Positions 27,021-35,910 of a stretch of DNA of 64,000 bases are shown in pieces (the first letter of the stretch is position 1; each line of letters opens with the position of its first letter). Location of the stretch: assembly GCA_963674575.2 (NCBI GenBank), contig CAXXQT010000005.1, positions 1,488,001 to 1,552,000 on the forward strand, given 5' to 3'. The notes below the pieces were generated by a model. The model worked only from the letters and a program-made list of their open reading frames with translations. It was not told the origin of the DNA and made no database searches. Both the position numbers and the translations under genes were made by a program. This DNA is from JAAYAY01 sp963674575. Lineage in GTDB: Bacteria; Planctomycetota; Planctomycetia; Pirellulales; Thermoguttaceae.

Positions 27021-27428
27021 ATGGGTGCGAGGAAGAAACGCGGGCTGCCGGTGGAGCTTGAGAACGTTCGACGCCGGTTCGAAGCTTGGCGTCGGGGGCG
27101 AACGGCACGAACACGGATTCCGAGTTCGTTGTGGGCGGCGGCGGTGAAGGTAGCCGAGAGGCACGGGGTTCACCGGACGGCGAAGGCGCTACGAATTGAC
27201 TACTACGGCTTGAAGAAGCGAGTCGAAGAGAGAGGGGCCGGTGGCGTGTCGGCGGGAGAAGGCACGGCGACCTTTGTGGAACTGGCCAACCCCTTGTCGT
27301 CAGGTTTCGTCGAGTGCCTTGTGGAGTTGGAGGATGACAGCGGGGCGAAGATGCGTGTGCACCTGAAGGGTGCCGAGGCTCCAGACTTGGTTGCGTTGAG
27401 CCGGAGCTTCCGGGGCGTCCCATCATGA
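27021..27428 (+). CDS. tnpA: IS66 accessory protein TnpA-like
   Basis: Predicted 135 aa, start fixed by GGAGG 7 bases upstream of ATG 27021. Residues ~25-70 hold a helix-turn-helix-like region (VAERHGVHRTAKALRIDYYG), and the end reads LKGAEAPDLVALSRSFRG, common in the first gene of IS66 elements. The stop overlaps the tnpB start (ATGA at 27425). Confidence 0.75.
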   Translation: MGARKKRGLPVELENVRRRFEAWRRGRTARTRIPSSLWAAAVKVAERHGVHRTAKALRIDYYGLKKRVEERGAGGVSAGEGTATFVELANPLSSGFVECLVELEDDSGAKMRVHLKGAEAPDLVALSRSFRGVPS

Positions 27429-27793
27429 TCCAGATTACGCCTCAGATGCGGATGCTGGTGGCAATCGAGCCGGCCGACTTCCGCAAGGGGATCGACGGTT
27501 TGGCTCGGCTCTGCCAGGAAATGCTCCAGCAGGACCCGTTCTGCGGCTGGGTCTTCGTGTTTCGCAACCGGCAGGCAACCGCGATCAAGGCATTGATCTA
27601 CGACGGCCAGGGATTTTGGCTCTGCCACAAGCGTCTTTCGAGCGGGCGGTTTCCCTGGTGGCCAAGTGGGCGGAATTCGGCGGAAGCCGCCACAACGCTG
27701 ACTGCCCATCAGTTACAGGTGCTTCTTTCGGCGGGTGATCCGACCAGGACGCGCACGGCCCCGATGTGGCGCGCGGTTGGGCCGGGAGACTGA
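27425..27793 (+). CDS. tnpB: IS66 family protein TnpB (Orf2)
   Basis: Predicted 122 aa. The sequence ADFRKGIDGLARLCQEML ... GWVFVFRNRQATAIKALIYD ... GFWLCHKRLSSGRFPWW is the conserved core of IS66 Orf2 proteins, which are needed for transposition though their biochemical role is not settled. The length and overlap with tnpA fit the family. Confidence 0.9.
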   Translation: MIQITPQMRMLVAIEPADFRKGIDGLARLCQEMLQQDPFCGWVFVFRNRQATAIKALIYDGQGFWLCHKRLSSGRFPWWPSGRNSAEAATTLTAHQLQVLLSAGDPTRTRTAPMWRAVGPGD

Positions 27794-27944
27794 TGGCTCG
27801 GCAGCAGAAATCGCCCTTATGCGTCAGGGGCGTTCGTGTTATCTTGCGGCCTGTGAGCGAGAGTGTCGAATCGAGGTTGCGTCGTCAGGGATGACACGCG
27901 GCGGTCATTCCGCGGACTCGTTGCCGCATCACAGGCACGATGCC

Positions 27945-28055
27945 ATGAAGCGGACAGAACCGAAGGTCATCGAATTGGACACGAACAAGCTGGAAGAGAT
28001 TCTAAGGCGAGTCGAGGCAAACCGGGCAACGGCCGAAGACCACGAGACGATTCGG
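27945..28055 (+). pseudogene. tnpC: IS66 transposase TnpC, N-terminal fragment before IS21
   Basis: 37 codons, MKRTEPKVIELDTNKLEEIL ... HETIR, the usual acidic start of IS66 TnpC. The frame then enters the IS21 left end, where it reads on into unrelated residues to a stop at 28110. The partner fragment starts at 30963 in the same phase. The 150 bases between tnpB and this start show no other gene. Confidence 0.8.
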
Positions 28056-28164
28056 TGTCACCGGGCGCTCAAAACCGGCCAGTTAGGGGCGCTTGAAAAC
28101 CGGCCATCTTGAAAGGCGTCGATCTAGGCTTTCTGTCAGAACTCGAACTGACGGAGGCCTGGTG

Positions 28165-29706
28165 ATGGCGAATCAACTCAAGATGGCTAAGATCAATGCA
28201 ATTCTCACGTTACATCAACAGGGCTGGTCGAATCGACGGATTGCCGAGCAATTGGGCATCCATCGTGAGACCGTGGCCCGATATCTGGCACTGGACGCAA
28301 AACCGGCCGAAGCGCCCGCCGGGTCGGACTCTCAAAACCGGCCACAAGCGCCCCCCGGGTCCGAGGCCGAGGCGGTGGTGTCGCGGAGCGATTGCGAACC
28401 CTACCGGGAGGTGATCACCGACAAGCTCCAGCAGGGGCTATCGGCCCAGCGGATCTACCAGGATCTGCGTGAAGAGGTCGACGTGAGCTACTACAGCGTC
28501 CGCCGGTTCGTGGCCACCCTGAACGCCGGCCGATCGCTTCCCTTCCGACGTCTGGAGACCGGGCCGGGCGAAGAAGCCCAGGTCGACTTCGGCACTGGCG
28601 CCCGAGTTTACCGAGATGGCAGGTATCGGAAGACGCACGTTCTTCGCGTCGTGCTCAGCCATAGCCGCAAGGGCTACAGCGAGGTCGTCTACGGCCAGAC
28701 CACGGAGGCCTTCATTCGTTGCCTGGAGAACGCCTTCTGGCATTTTGGCGGCGTGCCGCGAACGCTGGTGATCGACAATCTGCGAGCGGCCGTCAAGAAG
28801 GTCGACTGGTTCGAGCCGGAACTCAATCCCAAGGTCGACGCCTTCAGCCGTCACTACGGGACGGTGATCCTGCCCACTCGGCCGGCCATGCCGCGGCACA
28901 AGGGGAAGGTGGAACGCGGTGTCGACTATGTCCAGGAGAACGCCCTCAAAGGGCACAAGTTCGAGAGCCTCAGGCAGCAGAACGAGCATCTCCTCAACTG
29001 GGAGACGACGATTGCCGACACGCGGATTCACGGCACGACGCGTAAGCAGGTGGGCAAGTTGTTTCGCGAGGTGGAGAAAGAGGCACTCGAAGAGTTGCCG
29101 CTGGAACGGTTTCCTTTCTTTCACGAAGGGCAACGCTCGGTCCATCGCGACGGCCATGTCGAGGTCGACAAGTCGTACTACTCAGTTCCGCCGGAGTATG
29201 TGGGACGGCGCGTGTGGGTGCGGTGGGAAAGCCGGCTCGTACGGATCTTCAACCAACAGTGGAATCAAATCGCCGTCCATGCCAAGCAGGAGCCGGGCCG
29301 ATTCAGCACCAATTCGAGCCATCTTTCTGAGAAGAAGATCTCGACGGTCGAGCAAGGAGCCACCCGGCTGTTGTCCAGGGCCGCGACGATCGGCGACCAC
29401 ACCGAAGCCTGGGCCACGGAGATGATCTCGCGTCGCGGAGTTCAGGGACTGCGAACGCTGCAAGGCCTGCTTGCCTTGTCGGACAAGCATACCGTCAAGG
29501 ACCTTGAAAAGGCCTGCGAAATCGCCCACAGCTACGGGGCCTACCAGTTGTCCAACCTCCGCCGTTTGATCCTGAAAAACGCGGCAAAACAGGAACAATT
29601 GGAGTTTATGGACGAGCACCCGCTGATCCGCAGCATGGAGGTCTATGGCGAGTTGGTTCGCTCGGCCATTAAACGCCAGGCGGGAATCGAAGTGGCGGCC
29701 GAATGA
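28165..29706 (+). CDS. istA: IS21 transposase IstA
   Basis: Predicted 513 aa; GGAGG 7 bases upstream supports ATG 28165 over the open frame back to 28093. Residues ~8-45 form a helix-turn-helix (NAILTLHQQGWSNRRIAEQL GIHRETVARYL, shown in two parts). The DDE catalytic core follows: AQVDFG (D), LVIDNLRAA (D), RHKGKVERG (E). Length is typical. An internal copy of the IS end motif lies in the coding region at ~28334. Confidence 0.93.
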   Translation: MANQLKMAKINAILTLHQQGWSNRRIAEQLGIHRETVARYLALDAKPAEAPAGSDSQNRPQAPPGSEAEAVVSRSDCEPYREVITDKLQQGLSAQRIYQDLREEVDVSYYSVRRFVATLNAGRSLPFRRLETGPGEEAQVDFGTGARVYRDGRYRKTHVLRVVLSHSRKGYSEVVYGQTTEAFIRCLENAFWHFGGVPRTLVIDNLRAAVKKVDWFEPELNPKVDAFSRHYGTVILPTRPAMPRHKGKVERGVDYVQENALKGHKFESLRQQNEHLLNWETTIADTRIHGTTRKQVGKLFREVEKEALEELPLERFPFFHEGQRSVHRDGHVEVDKSYYSVPPEYVGRRVWVRWESRLVRIFNQQWNQIAVHAKQEPGRFSTNSSHLSEKKISTVEQGATRLLSRAATIGDHTEAWATEMISRRGVQGLRTLQGLLALSDKHTVKDLEKACEIAHSYGAYQLSNLRRLILKNAAKQEQLEFMDEHPLIRSMEVYGELVRSAIKRQAGIEVAAE

Positions 29707-29992
29707 CGCCCATTTCGCCAACGCACTGTCGTTGGCAGATCGGTAACAAACCATGATCCCGAATGCCACCCAGCCTCCGCTCGGGCTCGACAAAAGGGGA
29801 CCGCCCCTTACCACCTTCACTCCTCCCATCGACCCCAAGAGACGCGGGGCGAGGGCCGATGCGAGGAGCGAAGGCGGAAGGGGCTCAGCCAACTCCCTTG
29901 GGAAATCTTGGTTCAGGCTTGTTGCCCAAGGTTCGCTCGCAAGCGCAACACGACATCCCATTCTTTACCACCCTTTTCACGAAAGGACGACG
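29707..29992. other. Unusually long gap between istA and istB
   Basis: In most IS21 elements istB overlaps or closely follows istA; here 286 bases intervene. The istB frame is open back to 29753, but the likely start, with AAGGAC just upstream, is 29993. I found no separate gene here. Confidence 0.5.
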
Positions 29993-30799
29993 ATGAACGA
30001 AAACCTTCAATCCGCTCTCCGAAAGCTCCGGCTGTCGGGCTTGGCCCAGTCCCTGGAGATACGTCTCCAGGAAGCGGCCGGCCACAGCCTGAGCCATGCC
30101 GAGTTCCTAGAGTTGATCCTGCAAGACGAACTGGCGATCCGCGGCGAACGGCTCATTCAGCGCCGAGTCAAGGCGGCCGCCTTCCGCGAACTGAAGACGA
30201 TCGATCAGTTCGACTTCGCCTTCAACCCTTCGATCAAGAAGCAACAGGTCTACGAGTTGGCTACGTGCCGCTTCATCCGCGAAGGCCGGGACGTTCTGTG
30301 GATGGGACCTCCGGGCGTAGGCAAGTCGTTTCTGGTTCAAGCCATCGGCTATCAGGCGATCAAGTCGGGCCTGCTCGTCTACTACCGATCTATCTTCGAC
30401 GTGGTTCGCGACTTCTTGCAGGACGAGGCCTTCGACGGCGAAGAGAAGATCCTGAAACGATACCTCAAGCCGGATCTTCTGATCATCGACGATATGGGTA
30501 TGAAGCAACTTCCGAAGCGAAGCGGTGAGTTCCTGTTCGAGATCATCATGCGACGTCACGAAGTGAAGAGCACCATGATGACGTCGAACCGGCCGCTGGA
30601 AGACTGGGGCAAACTCGTGGGCGACGTGCCGGCCGCCTCGGCCATTCTCGACCGCTTCCTGCACCACGCCGAGGTGATCGAGATCACCGGCCGGAGCTAC
30701 CGTCTGCGGAAACAGGCAGGCGATCGCGTGGTGAAGAAGCCCGCGTCAAAATCGAAACAACCGGACCCGGCCGTCTGCGAGGAGGCTCCCGGCAAATGA
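29993..30799 (+). CDS. istB: IS21 helper ATPase IstB
   Basis: Predicted 268 aa. Walker A GPPGVGKS (~residues 107-114), Walker B LLIIDDMG, and sensor-like TSNRPLEDWG identify the AAA+ IstB family, which selects target DNA and activates IstA. The N-terminal helical part (LRKLRLSGLAQSLEIRLQEA) is also typical. The Pro/Lys-rich C-terminal tail is slightly extended. Confidence 0.93.
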   Translation: MNENLQSALRKLRLSGLAQSLEIRLQEAAGHSLSHAEFLELILQDELAIRGERLIQRRVKAAAFRELKTIDQFDFAFNPSIKKQQVYELATCRFIREGRDVLWMGPPGVGKSFLVQAIGYQAIKSGLLVYYRSIFDVVRDFLQDEAFDGEEKILKRYLKPDLLIIDDMGMKQLPKRSGEFLFEIIMRRHEVKSTMMTSNRPLEDWGKLVGDVPAASAILDRFLHHAEVIEITGRSYRLRKQAGDRVVKKPASKSKQPDPAVCEEAPGK

Positions 30800-30950
30800 C
30801 CCCAAAACCGGCCACAAGCGCCCACCGGGTCCGGCGTCCAAAACCGGCCACCGTCTTGCTGAAACTCGACCGATGATGTCAAATCAACAACCTCAACCCG
30901 AAATTGGCCGGTTTTGAAGCGCCCATCCCTGGCCGGTTTTCAAGCGCCCG

Positions 30951-32522
30951 GTGACAATTCGGACCTTGTCTCACTCGTACGTCCACCTCGTTGCATTGTT
31001 GAAAGACAAGAACACCAAGATCAGCCGTCTGCGAAAGCTGCTCTTCGGTGCGAGCACCGAGAAGACCTCGGCCGTGCTTGGCGACAAGGCCAAGGAAGCG
31101 ACGCCTTCCGCTGGGGACGACGATAGCTCCGCCCCCTCGGACGAGACTGCCGTTGGGGAAGACTCCAGACCGCCGCCGCGAGGCCACGGTCGCAACGGGG
31201 CCGACGACTATCCAGGTGCGGAAGAGATTCAGGTTCCGCACGAATCGCTTCAGCCGGGAGATTGCTGCCCGGAGTGTGGCAAGGGGACGCTCTACGAGCA
31301 GAACCAGCCGGGAGTGCTGATCCGACTCGTGGGCCAGGCTCCCGTGGGGGCCAAGGTTTTCCGGCTTCAGCGGTTGCGTTGCGGCCTCTGCGGCAAGGTC
31401 TTCACGGCCGAACCTCCCGAGGGCCTGGGGGCCGAGAAATACGATGCCACGGTCTCCAGTATGATCGGCCTGTTGAAATACGGTACGGGGTGCCCCTTCA
31501 ACCGCCTGGAAGGCCTGCAGGGGAGTCTGGGAATTCCCTTGCCGGCCTCGACTCAATGGGAGATTGTTGACGCTGGGGCCCAGCTTATCGAGCCGGCCTA
31601 TGTCGAGTTGATTCGGCAGGCGGCTCAGGGGGAGGTGCTCTACAACGACGACACGACCGTCCGGATCCTGGAACGGATGGGAAAGCGTGGACAGCAAGCC
31701 GCCCTGGCCGAAATCTTCGGCCAGGGCGCTGACGAAAAGAAGGGACCAGCTCGCCGAGGCTTGTTCACCTCGGGGATCGTGTCCACGGGCGAAGGTCACC
31801 AGATCGCCCTGTTCTTCAGTGGCCGCAAGCACGCCGGAGAGAACCTCTCGGAGGTCCTGGCGGAACGTGCCAAAACTCTCGATCCGCCGATCCAGATGTG
31901 CGACGCCTTGTCGCGGAATCTACCGGCCGAGCTGGAGACAATCGTCGCCAACTGTCTGGCCCACGGCCGGCGGCAGTTTGTGGATGTGGTGGACCGCTTT
32001 CCTGATCAATGCCGCTATGTCCTGGAATCACTGAAGGTCGTCTATCGCAACGACGCCATCGCGAAGAACAAGAGGCTGTCGCCGGAAGCACGCCTTCAGT
32101 TCCATCAGGCCGAAAGTGGTCCGGTGATGGAGGATCTCCACGCTTGGCTCACCCGACAGTTCGAAGAGCGTCTGGTCGAGCCCAACTCGGCCCTCGGCAA
32201 GGCGATTTCGTACATGCTCCGGCACTGGGAGAAGCTGACGCTCTTCCTCCGCAAGGCCGGGGCTCCACTGGACAACAACATCTGCGAACGGGCCCTGAAG
32301 AAGGCCATTCTCCATCGCAAGAACGCCCTGTTCTATAAGACGGAGAACGGAGCCCGCGTGGGTGACATCTTCATGAGCCTGATCTACACCTGCCAACTCT
32401 ACGGGGCCAACCCGTTCGACTACCTGGCTGAACTTCAGCGACACGCCGCGGCCCTGGCTGCCAGCCCGCAGGACTGGATGCCCTGGAACTATCGAGCAGC
32501 GTGCGACGCCGTCTCTGCATGA
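30951..32522 (+). CDS. tnpC: IS66 transposase TnpC, C-terminal part after IS21
   Basis: The frame opens with GTG inside the IS21 right end (GGTGACA) and is IS66 sequence from 30963: helical region KDKNTKISRLRKLLFGAS, a Cys4 zinc finger (CCPECGKG ... CGLCGKVF), the DDE_Tnp_IS66 catalytic region (VLYNDDTTVRIL) and the C-terminal NNICERALKKAILHRKNALF. The original protein would be 556 aa; this part keeps 519 of them. Any activity would depend on initiation at the IS-borne GTG, for which I see no good ribosome binding site. Confidence 0.88.
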   Translation: MTIRTLSHSYVHLVALLKDKNTKISRLRKLLFGASTEKTSAVLGDKAKEATPSAGDDDSSAPSDETAVGEDSRPPPRGHGRNGADDYPGAEEIQVPHESLQPGDCCPECGKGTLYEQNQPGVLIRLVGQAPVGAKVFRLQRLRCGLCGKVFTAEPPEGLGAEKYDATVSSMIGLLKYGTGCPFNRLEGLQGSLGIPLPASTQWEIVDAGAQLIEPAYVELIRQAAQGEVLYNDDTTVRILERMGKRGQQAALAEIFGQGADEKKGPARRGLFTSGIVSTGEGHQIALFFSGRKHAGENLSEVLAERAKTLDPPIQMCDALSRNLPAELETIVANCLAHGRRQFVDVVDRFPDQCRYVLESLKVVYRNDAIAKNKRLSPEARLQFHQAESGPVMEDLHAWLTRQFEERLVEPNSALGKAISYMLRHWEKLTLFLRKAGAPLDNNICERALKKAILHRKNALFYKTENGARVGDIFMSLIYTCQLYGANPFDYLAELQRHAAALAASPQDWMPWNYRAACDAVSA

Positions 32523-32635
32523 TCTTGGGCCGGCACTCTCGCCTGGCCCCTGGCAAACGATTGTCCCTTCGGTCTAAACTGCTATACTCGCGTCGATGCT
32601 CATGCCCCGCTCCCTTCGATGCATGGAGAACGACG

Positions 32636-32923
32636 ATGGCTCGGCAAGCTATCGAGATCGAGTTCACCGCGGAAGAACGCGCCCTCATCCTAAAGTATGG
32701 TTATCCCTTCGAAGGGATCGAAACGTCCCTCAAGGCTTGCCAATGCAGCGAGGAAATCGAGGCCATCGCGATCGACTCCTTCGAGTTGGAGCGGCTGATC
32801 GGCGATCTAAGCATCTCCATCAACGATATGAAAGGCGGCTCCGTGCAGCATGACCTGCTCGAACTGTGCGACCGCCTGGAAGCCGCCGAACGCTACGGCA
32901 ACGGCCGATTCGACCGGATCTGA
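32636..32923 (+). CDS. Small protein of unknown function
   Basis: Predicted 95 aa with GGAG 8 bases before the ATG. It begins MARQAIEIEFTAEERALILK and is acidic and helical, ending GNGRFDRI. There are no membrane segments or metal motifs, and I recognise no family. It follows the IS66 transposase by 113 bases and could be a passenger or an unrelated host gene. Codon use looks ordinary and the frame is clean. Confidence 0.6.
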   Translation: MARQAIEIEFTAEERALILKYGYPFEGIETSLKACQCSEEIEAIAIDSFELERLIGDLSISINDMKGGSVQHDLLELCDRLEAAERYGNGRFDRI

Positions 32924-32984
32924 GCCCTCCGGGCCCCACCGGCCGGAAAATCAGAAATCGCAGGCTTGCCGGAAAGACACGGCA

Positions 32985-33068
32985 CACGGCCTTGCCGGAA
33001 ATCCCAGGTTCTTCTCGTTTCCGGCGCAATTGCCGCCCAGTAGCCGCGTCTTCCTTGCAGAACTCGGC
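32985..33068. repeat. Family A repeat copy 4
   Basis: GGAAATCCCAGGTTCTTCTC, the core TTTCCGGCGCAATTGCCGC and a hairpin at 33043-33068 (GCCGCGT / ACTCGGC, one mismatch). Downstream to 33220 a frame reads KELRAYELRSKLRES ... and, if the IS4 element were absent, would end in a TGA overlapping the ATG at 34657. That may be a gene remnant. Confidence 0.75.
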
Positions 33069-33220
33069 CACGACGCCGCGAGGCCGCGAAAGCAGGACGC
33101 AAGCGGCCAAGGAACTTCGGGCTTACGAACTTCGCTCCAAGCTACGGGAATCAAAAGACCTGACAAGCGAGGCTCTTCTCGACAGCATGAAGGCGAAGAA
33201 ACTGAGAGAATCTTCTGTAA

Positions 33221-34614
33221 CTCAAACTGAAAAGCCAGCGATGCTAGCAGGCTGGAAAAACCGATGAAAACGGGTCTATCCTACATAGTTGTGTGCCCGA
33301 AAGGGCGCCTTCCCGACTTGAGCCGGGACGAGGCCATGGAGGATAGACCCAATGCCCAGGATCGGAAGATTTCCACCGTTTTGCAAGAGGTTCTTTCGGC
33401 GGGCCCGAAAAATGGTCGGCTCGTGCCATTTCGCCCACTTCTGGCGGGTGGTTGTCGCCTTGGCTGCGATGCACGGACGACGCAGTTTGCGGAAGATCGA
33501 GGCGGCATGCCGAAACCATCGCACCCGGCAGTCGGTGGGGTTCTTTCTGACTCACGCCCATTGGAACGCGCCGGAAGTCCTGGCCGAGACGGCCCTGGAT
33601 ACGCTCCGGCAGTTGGGCTGGAAGTCGGGCATGGCGGTCAACGTGGTCTTCGATGATACCCAGAAGCGAAAACGCGGCAAGTTGATGGACGCCGTTTCCA
33701 AGATCTTTCTCCATGCCGAAAAAGTGTACGCCCAAGGCCATACGATCCTGGGCTGCGCGATCATCTTTCGAGACGTCGTGATCCCTTATGCCGCCCGGTT
33801 GTGGGTGACGAAGTCGTTCGCCGACGCAACCCACAAGTCCTCGTACGAGGGCGAGTCGGTCGAGTACTGCAAGCTGACCGACATGGTCGGCGCGATCATC
33901 GAAGACTTGCCACTGACCGACGTAATGGTCTTGTTCGACTCCTATTATCTGTGCCCCGTGGTGACGCGGGCCTGCGAGTCGAAGAAGTATCACTACGTGG
34001 GCGTGGCCAAGAAGAACCGCAACTTCTTTCCCGATGGTCGCGACCGCGACAAGCGACGACTGGGCAAGTATGGCCCCAACGTATTGAAACGGGACGGACG
34101 CTGGACCTCCGTGGAAGGCAAGAGCTACCGTCTGGCCGAGCGTGTCGGCCGGCTTTCGAAATTGGGACGCGTGAAGTTGGTCTTCAGCCGACGCCCGCGC
34201 GAAAAGAGTTGGATTTGCATGGCCACCAACGCGACCCGTTGGGGAGCCAAACGTGTGTTGTCTCATTATCTGAATCGCTGGCCGATCGAAGTGCTATTCA
34301 AAGAGTCGAAGCAGTATCTGGGACTGGGCGACTACCAAGTGTTACGGTACCGGGGCATCGAACGCTACCTCTGCCTCGTGCTGATCGCTCACCTCCTGCT
34401 GACCCACCTGGCCGCCGCTGAGCCAGGTGCACAAGCTGACGACGCGACAAAACCGCTCGACCTCGGAAGCACGCCGAAACGACAGCAGATGCTACGAAGC
34501 AAGATATGGGACGACACGATCAACAACCTCGAAACCGGCTCCCGAAATCGACGAGCCGGAAAGAAACTCAAGCAACTTATCCTGCTTGAGACGTGATAGC
34601 ATTTTCAGTTTGAG
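33221..34614 (+). mobile_element. IS4-family insertion sequence, copy 1
   Basis: 1394 bases with inverted ends CTCAAACTGAAAA / complement TTTTCAGTTTGAG. It is flanked by the direct repeat TTCTGTAA (33213-33220 and 34615-34622). It contains one transposase gene. Copy 2 is at 42810-44203, in the same orientation. It sits just upstream of the gene at 34657 and may separate it from a promoter or upstream frame. Confidence 0.93.
33352..34596 (+). CDS. IS4-family DDE transposase, copy 1
   Basis: Predicted 414 aa; GGAGG 8 bases upstream of the ATG. Catalytic residues: FDDT (Asp101/102), LFDSYY (Asp196), and Glu313 within Y306-x2-R309-x3-E313-x6-K320, a perfect YREK signature (YLNRWPIEVLFKESK) of the IS4 family. 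The product is intact. It differs from copy 2 by one residue: Ala here, Thr there, in DMVG(A/T)IIED. Confidence 0.93.
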   Translation: MPRIGRFPPFCKRFFRRARKMVGSCHFAHFWRVVVALAAMHGRRSLRKIEAACRNHRTRQSVGFFLTHAHWNAPEVLAETALDTLRQLGWKSGMAVNVVFDDTQKRKRGKLMDAVSKIFLHAEKVYAQGHTILGCAIIFRDVVIPYAARLWVTKSFADATHKSSYEGESVEYCKLTDMVGAIIEDLPLTDVMVLFDSYYLCPVVTRACESKKYHYVGVAKKNRNFFPDGRDRDKRRLGKYGPNVLKRDGRWTSVEGKSYRLAERVGRLSKLGRVKLVFSRRPREKSWICMATNATRWGAKRVLSHYLNRWPIEVLFKESKQYLGLGDYQVLRYRGIERYLCLVLIAHLLLTHLAAAEPGAQADDATKPLDLGSTPKRQQMLRSKIWDDTINNLETGSRNRRAGKKLKQLILLET

Positions 34615-34656
34615 TTCTGTAACAAGAACCATATGTGATCTGAAGGACGACAAGCA

Positions 34657-35019
34657 ATGAAGAGTCGAACGATTATCGAGTTTGTGCATGACGATAACAT
34701 CTGGCAAACGATTGACGCGTGGGCCGCCAGAGCAAGATATCGCCCGAGGGCTTCAACGCCGAACGAACGCATCTATCAAAAAGGATGGGGATTCTGGGTT
34801 GCGCCGATGATGTTCCGTATCAGAACCGGCGACAGGCAAAAGGCCGTGATCGAAGCGTGGATCCGCGCCAACTTATTCGTGCGTTGTTTGTCGCTGTTCC
34901 TACTGCCCAGGGAGATGGGGATCGAATCGGGCGGCTTCAGGGGCGTGGCGCCTCGGAAGATCGCAAGAAAAGCACTGAACGAACTCATGCATCAACTGTC
35001 CCTGCCGGCAATTGCGTAA
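34657..35019 (+). CDS. Small conserved-looking protein of unknown function
   Basis: Predicted 120 aa with AAGGACG upstream. It contains IDAWAARARYRPRAST, RIYQKGWGFWVAPMMFRIR, a hydrophobic stretch LFVRCLSLFLLP, and SGGFRGVAPRKIARKALNEL. The aromatic/Gly-rich middle and C-terminal helix suggest a compact fold, but I cannot name it. The ATG overlaps a TGA of an upstream frame that is now broken by the IS4 copy, which hints at a former two-gene unit. Confidence 0.65.
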   Translation: MKSRTIIEFVHDDNIWQTIDAWAARARYRPRASTPNERIYQKGWGFWVAPMMFRIRTGDRQKAVIEAWIRANLFVRCLSLFLLPREMGIESGGFRGVAPRKIARKALNELMHQLSLPAIA

Positions 35020-35172
35020 GCCATAGGAGGCGCCGAGAAGTGGCGTTTCCGGCCAACGTGAATTGAACACCACACACATCCTCGAAAATCCGGCGGAGTC
35101 TGATTGCGGCGAGAGCGGGGGTCTTGCCGCCTTCAAAGACCGACCGGATTGCTACGCGAGAAAAGAACCGTC

Positions 35173-35829
35173 ATGGATACGAAGTGTCCCGAATGCGGAT
35201 CTGTCTACAATCCATCGGAATACGATTTCCCGAACTGCCCGTATTGCGGGTATTGCGAAGACCTGCCTGAGCATTGGGACTGCCCAAGCATAGAAAGCAG
35301 CGCTTTTGATGGTAGAACGTGCGAGAATTGCGGAAGCAGCGACGGACCGTTTGAGCTATGCAATATTGAGATCACCAAAACGGGGGCCTTTTACCTCGCG
35401 TTTGGCGCGTCCGTGGAAACCGTTCGCACACATGTCGTTTTCAGGGCATGTCATCGTTGCAGGAACGATTTGCGCTATCTCCAATCGACTGCGACTTTGT
35501 TGGATATCGTTTCACTCGTCGTATTCTTGGCCCTATTGGGAACGTTCTTGTTGTCGGGAATGGCAATACTTGATGCCATGATGAGCGGCCCTTCTACAGA
35601 AGGACTTTTGCCATTCGCCATTTGTGGGTTCATTATTAGTGGACCACTTCTTCTTGCGCGATCGTCCCGCCGAATCAAGCACGTCGGAACGAACGGTATC
35701 CTGATGAAGCTGGCTACACGTTCCCTTGCACAACGTGTTCAGGAAGAGCTGCAAAATCTCCCGGCCCCCGCGTCCATGCCTCTTCTTGGCTCATACCGTA
35801 TTGTATTCCATCAAGGGCCTCCCCCCTGA
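35173..35829 (+). CDS. Zinc-ribbon membrane protein
   Basis: Predicted 218 aa. The frame is open to 35104, but the zinc ribbon begins right at ATG 35173. CPECGS ... CPYCGYC (~residues 5-28) is one metal site and CENCGSS ... CHRCRN (~residues 50-95) a second. Two hydrophobic segments follow (LDIVSLVVFLALLGTFLLSG and LLPFAICGFIISGPLLL), so it is probably a membrane protein with cytoplasmic zinc ribbons. Function unknown. A decayed copy of the first ribbon lies at 37164. Confidence 0.72.
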   Translation: MDTKCPECGSVYNPSEYDFPNCPYCGYCEDLPEHWDCPSIESSAFDGRTCENCGSSDGPFELCNIEITKTGAFYLAFGASVETVRTHVVFRACHRCRNDLRYLQSTATLLDIVSLVVFLALLGTFLLSGMAILDAMMSGPSTEGLLPFAICGFIISGPLLLARSSRRIKHVGTNGILMKLATRSLAQRVQEELQNLPAPASMPLLGSYRIVFHQGPPP

Positions 35830-35910
35830 TGATCGTTACAGGGCGTCGTATCAGTAGTGAACCCGAGTGCGTTTCAGAAACCTACTAGTGCAGTCAAGGA
35901 TTTTGCGAAA

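Larger units (their letters stand above)
28056..30956 (+). mobile_element. Complete IS21-family insertion sequence
   Basis: 2901 bases. The left end TGTCACCGGGCGCT matches the complement of the right end (AGCGCCCGGTGACA), and similarity continues through CAAAACCGGCCAG, giving IS21-like TG...CA termini. It is flanked by a 6-bp direct repeat ATTCGG (28050-28055 and 30957-30962). It contains istA and istB. The subterminal motif AAAACCGGCCA recurs at least five more times within the ends, consistent with multiple transposase binding sites known for IS21. Confidence 0.92.
27021..32522 (+). mobile_element. IS66-family element, interrupted by an IS21 element
   Basis: Three genes in the standard IS66 order: a TnpA-like helper (27021), TnpB (27425) and the large DDE transposase TnpC, whose frame starts at 27945 and resumes at 30963. 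A complete IS21 element sits inside TnpC. Removing it together with one target duplication restores a 556-codon frame. The coordinates given span the genes; the true terminal repeats lie outside and were not found. The element is presumably immobile without an intact TnpC. Confidence 0.8.

Noticed and set aside
28056..30956. AAAACCGGCCA repeats as an origin or iteron cluster
   Set aside because: All lie within the ends of the IS21 element and fit its transposase binding sites.
33244..34266. 340-codon minus-strand frame, repeated at 42833
   Set aside because: Shadow of the IS4 transposase, present in both copies only because the element is duplicated.
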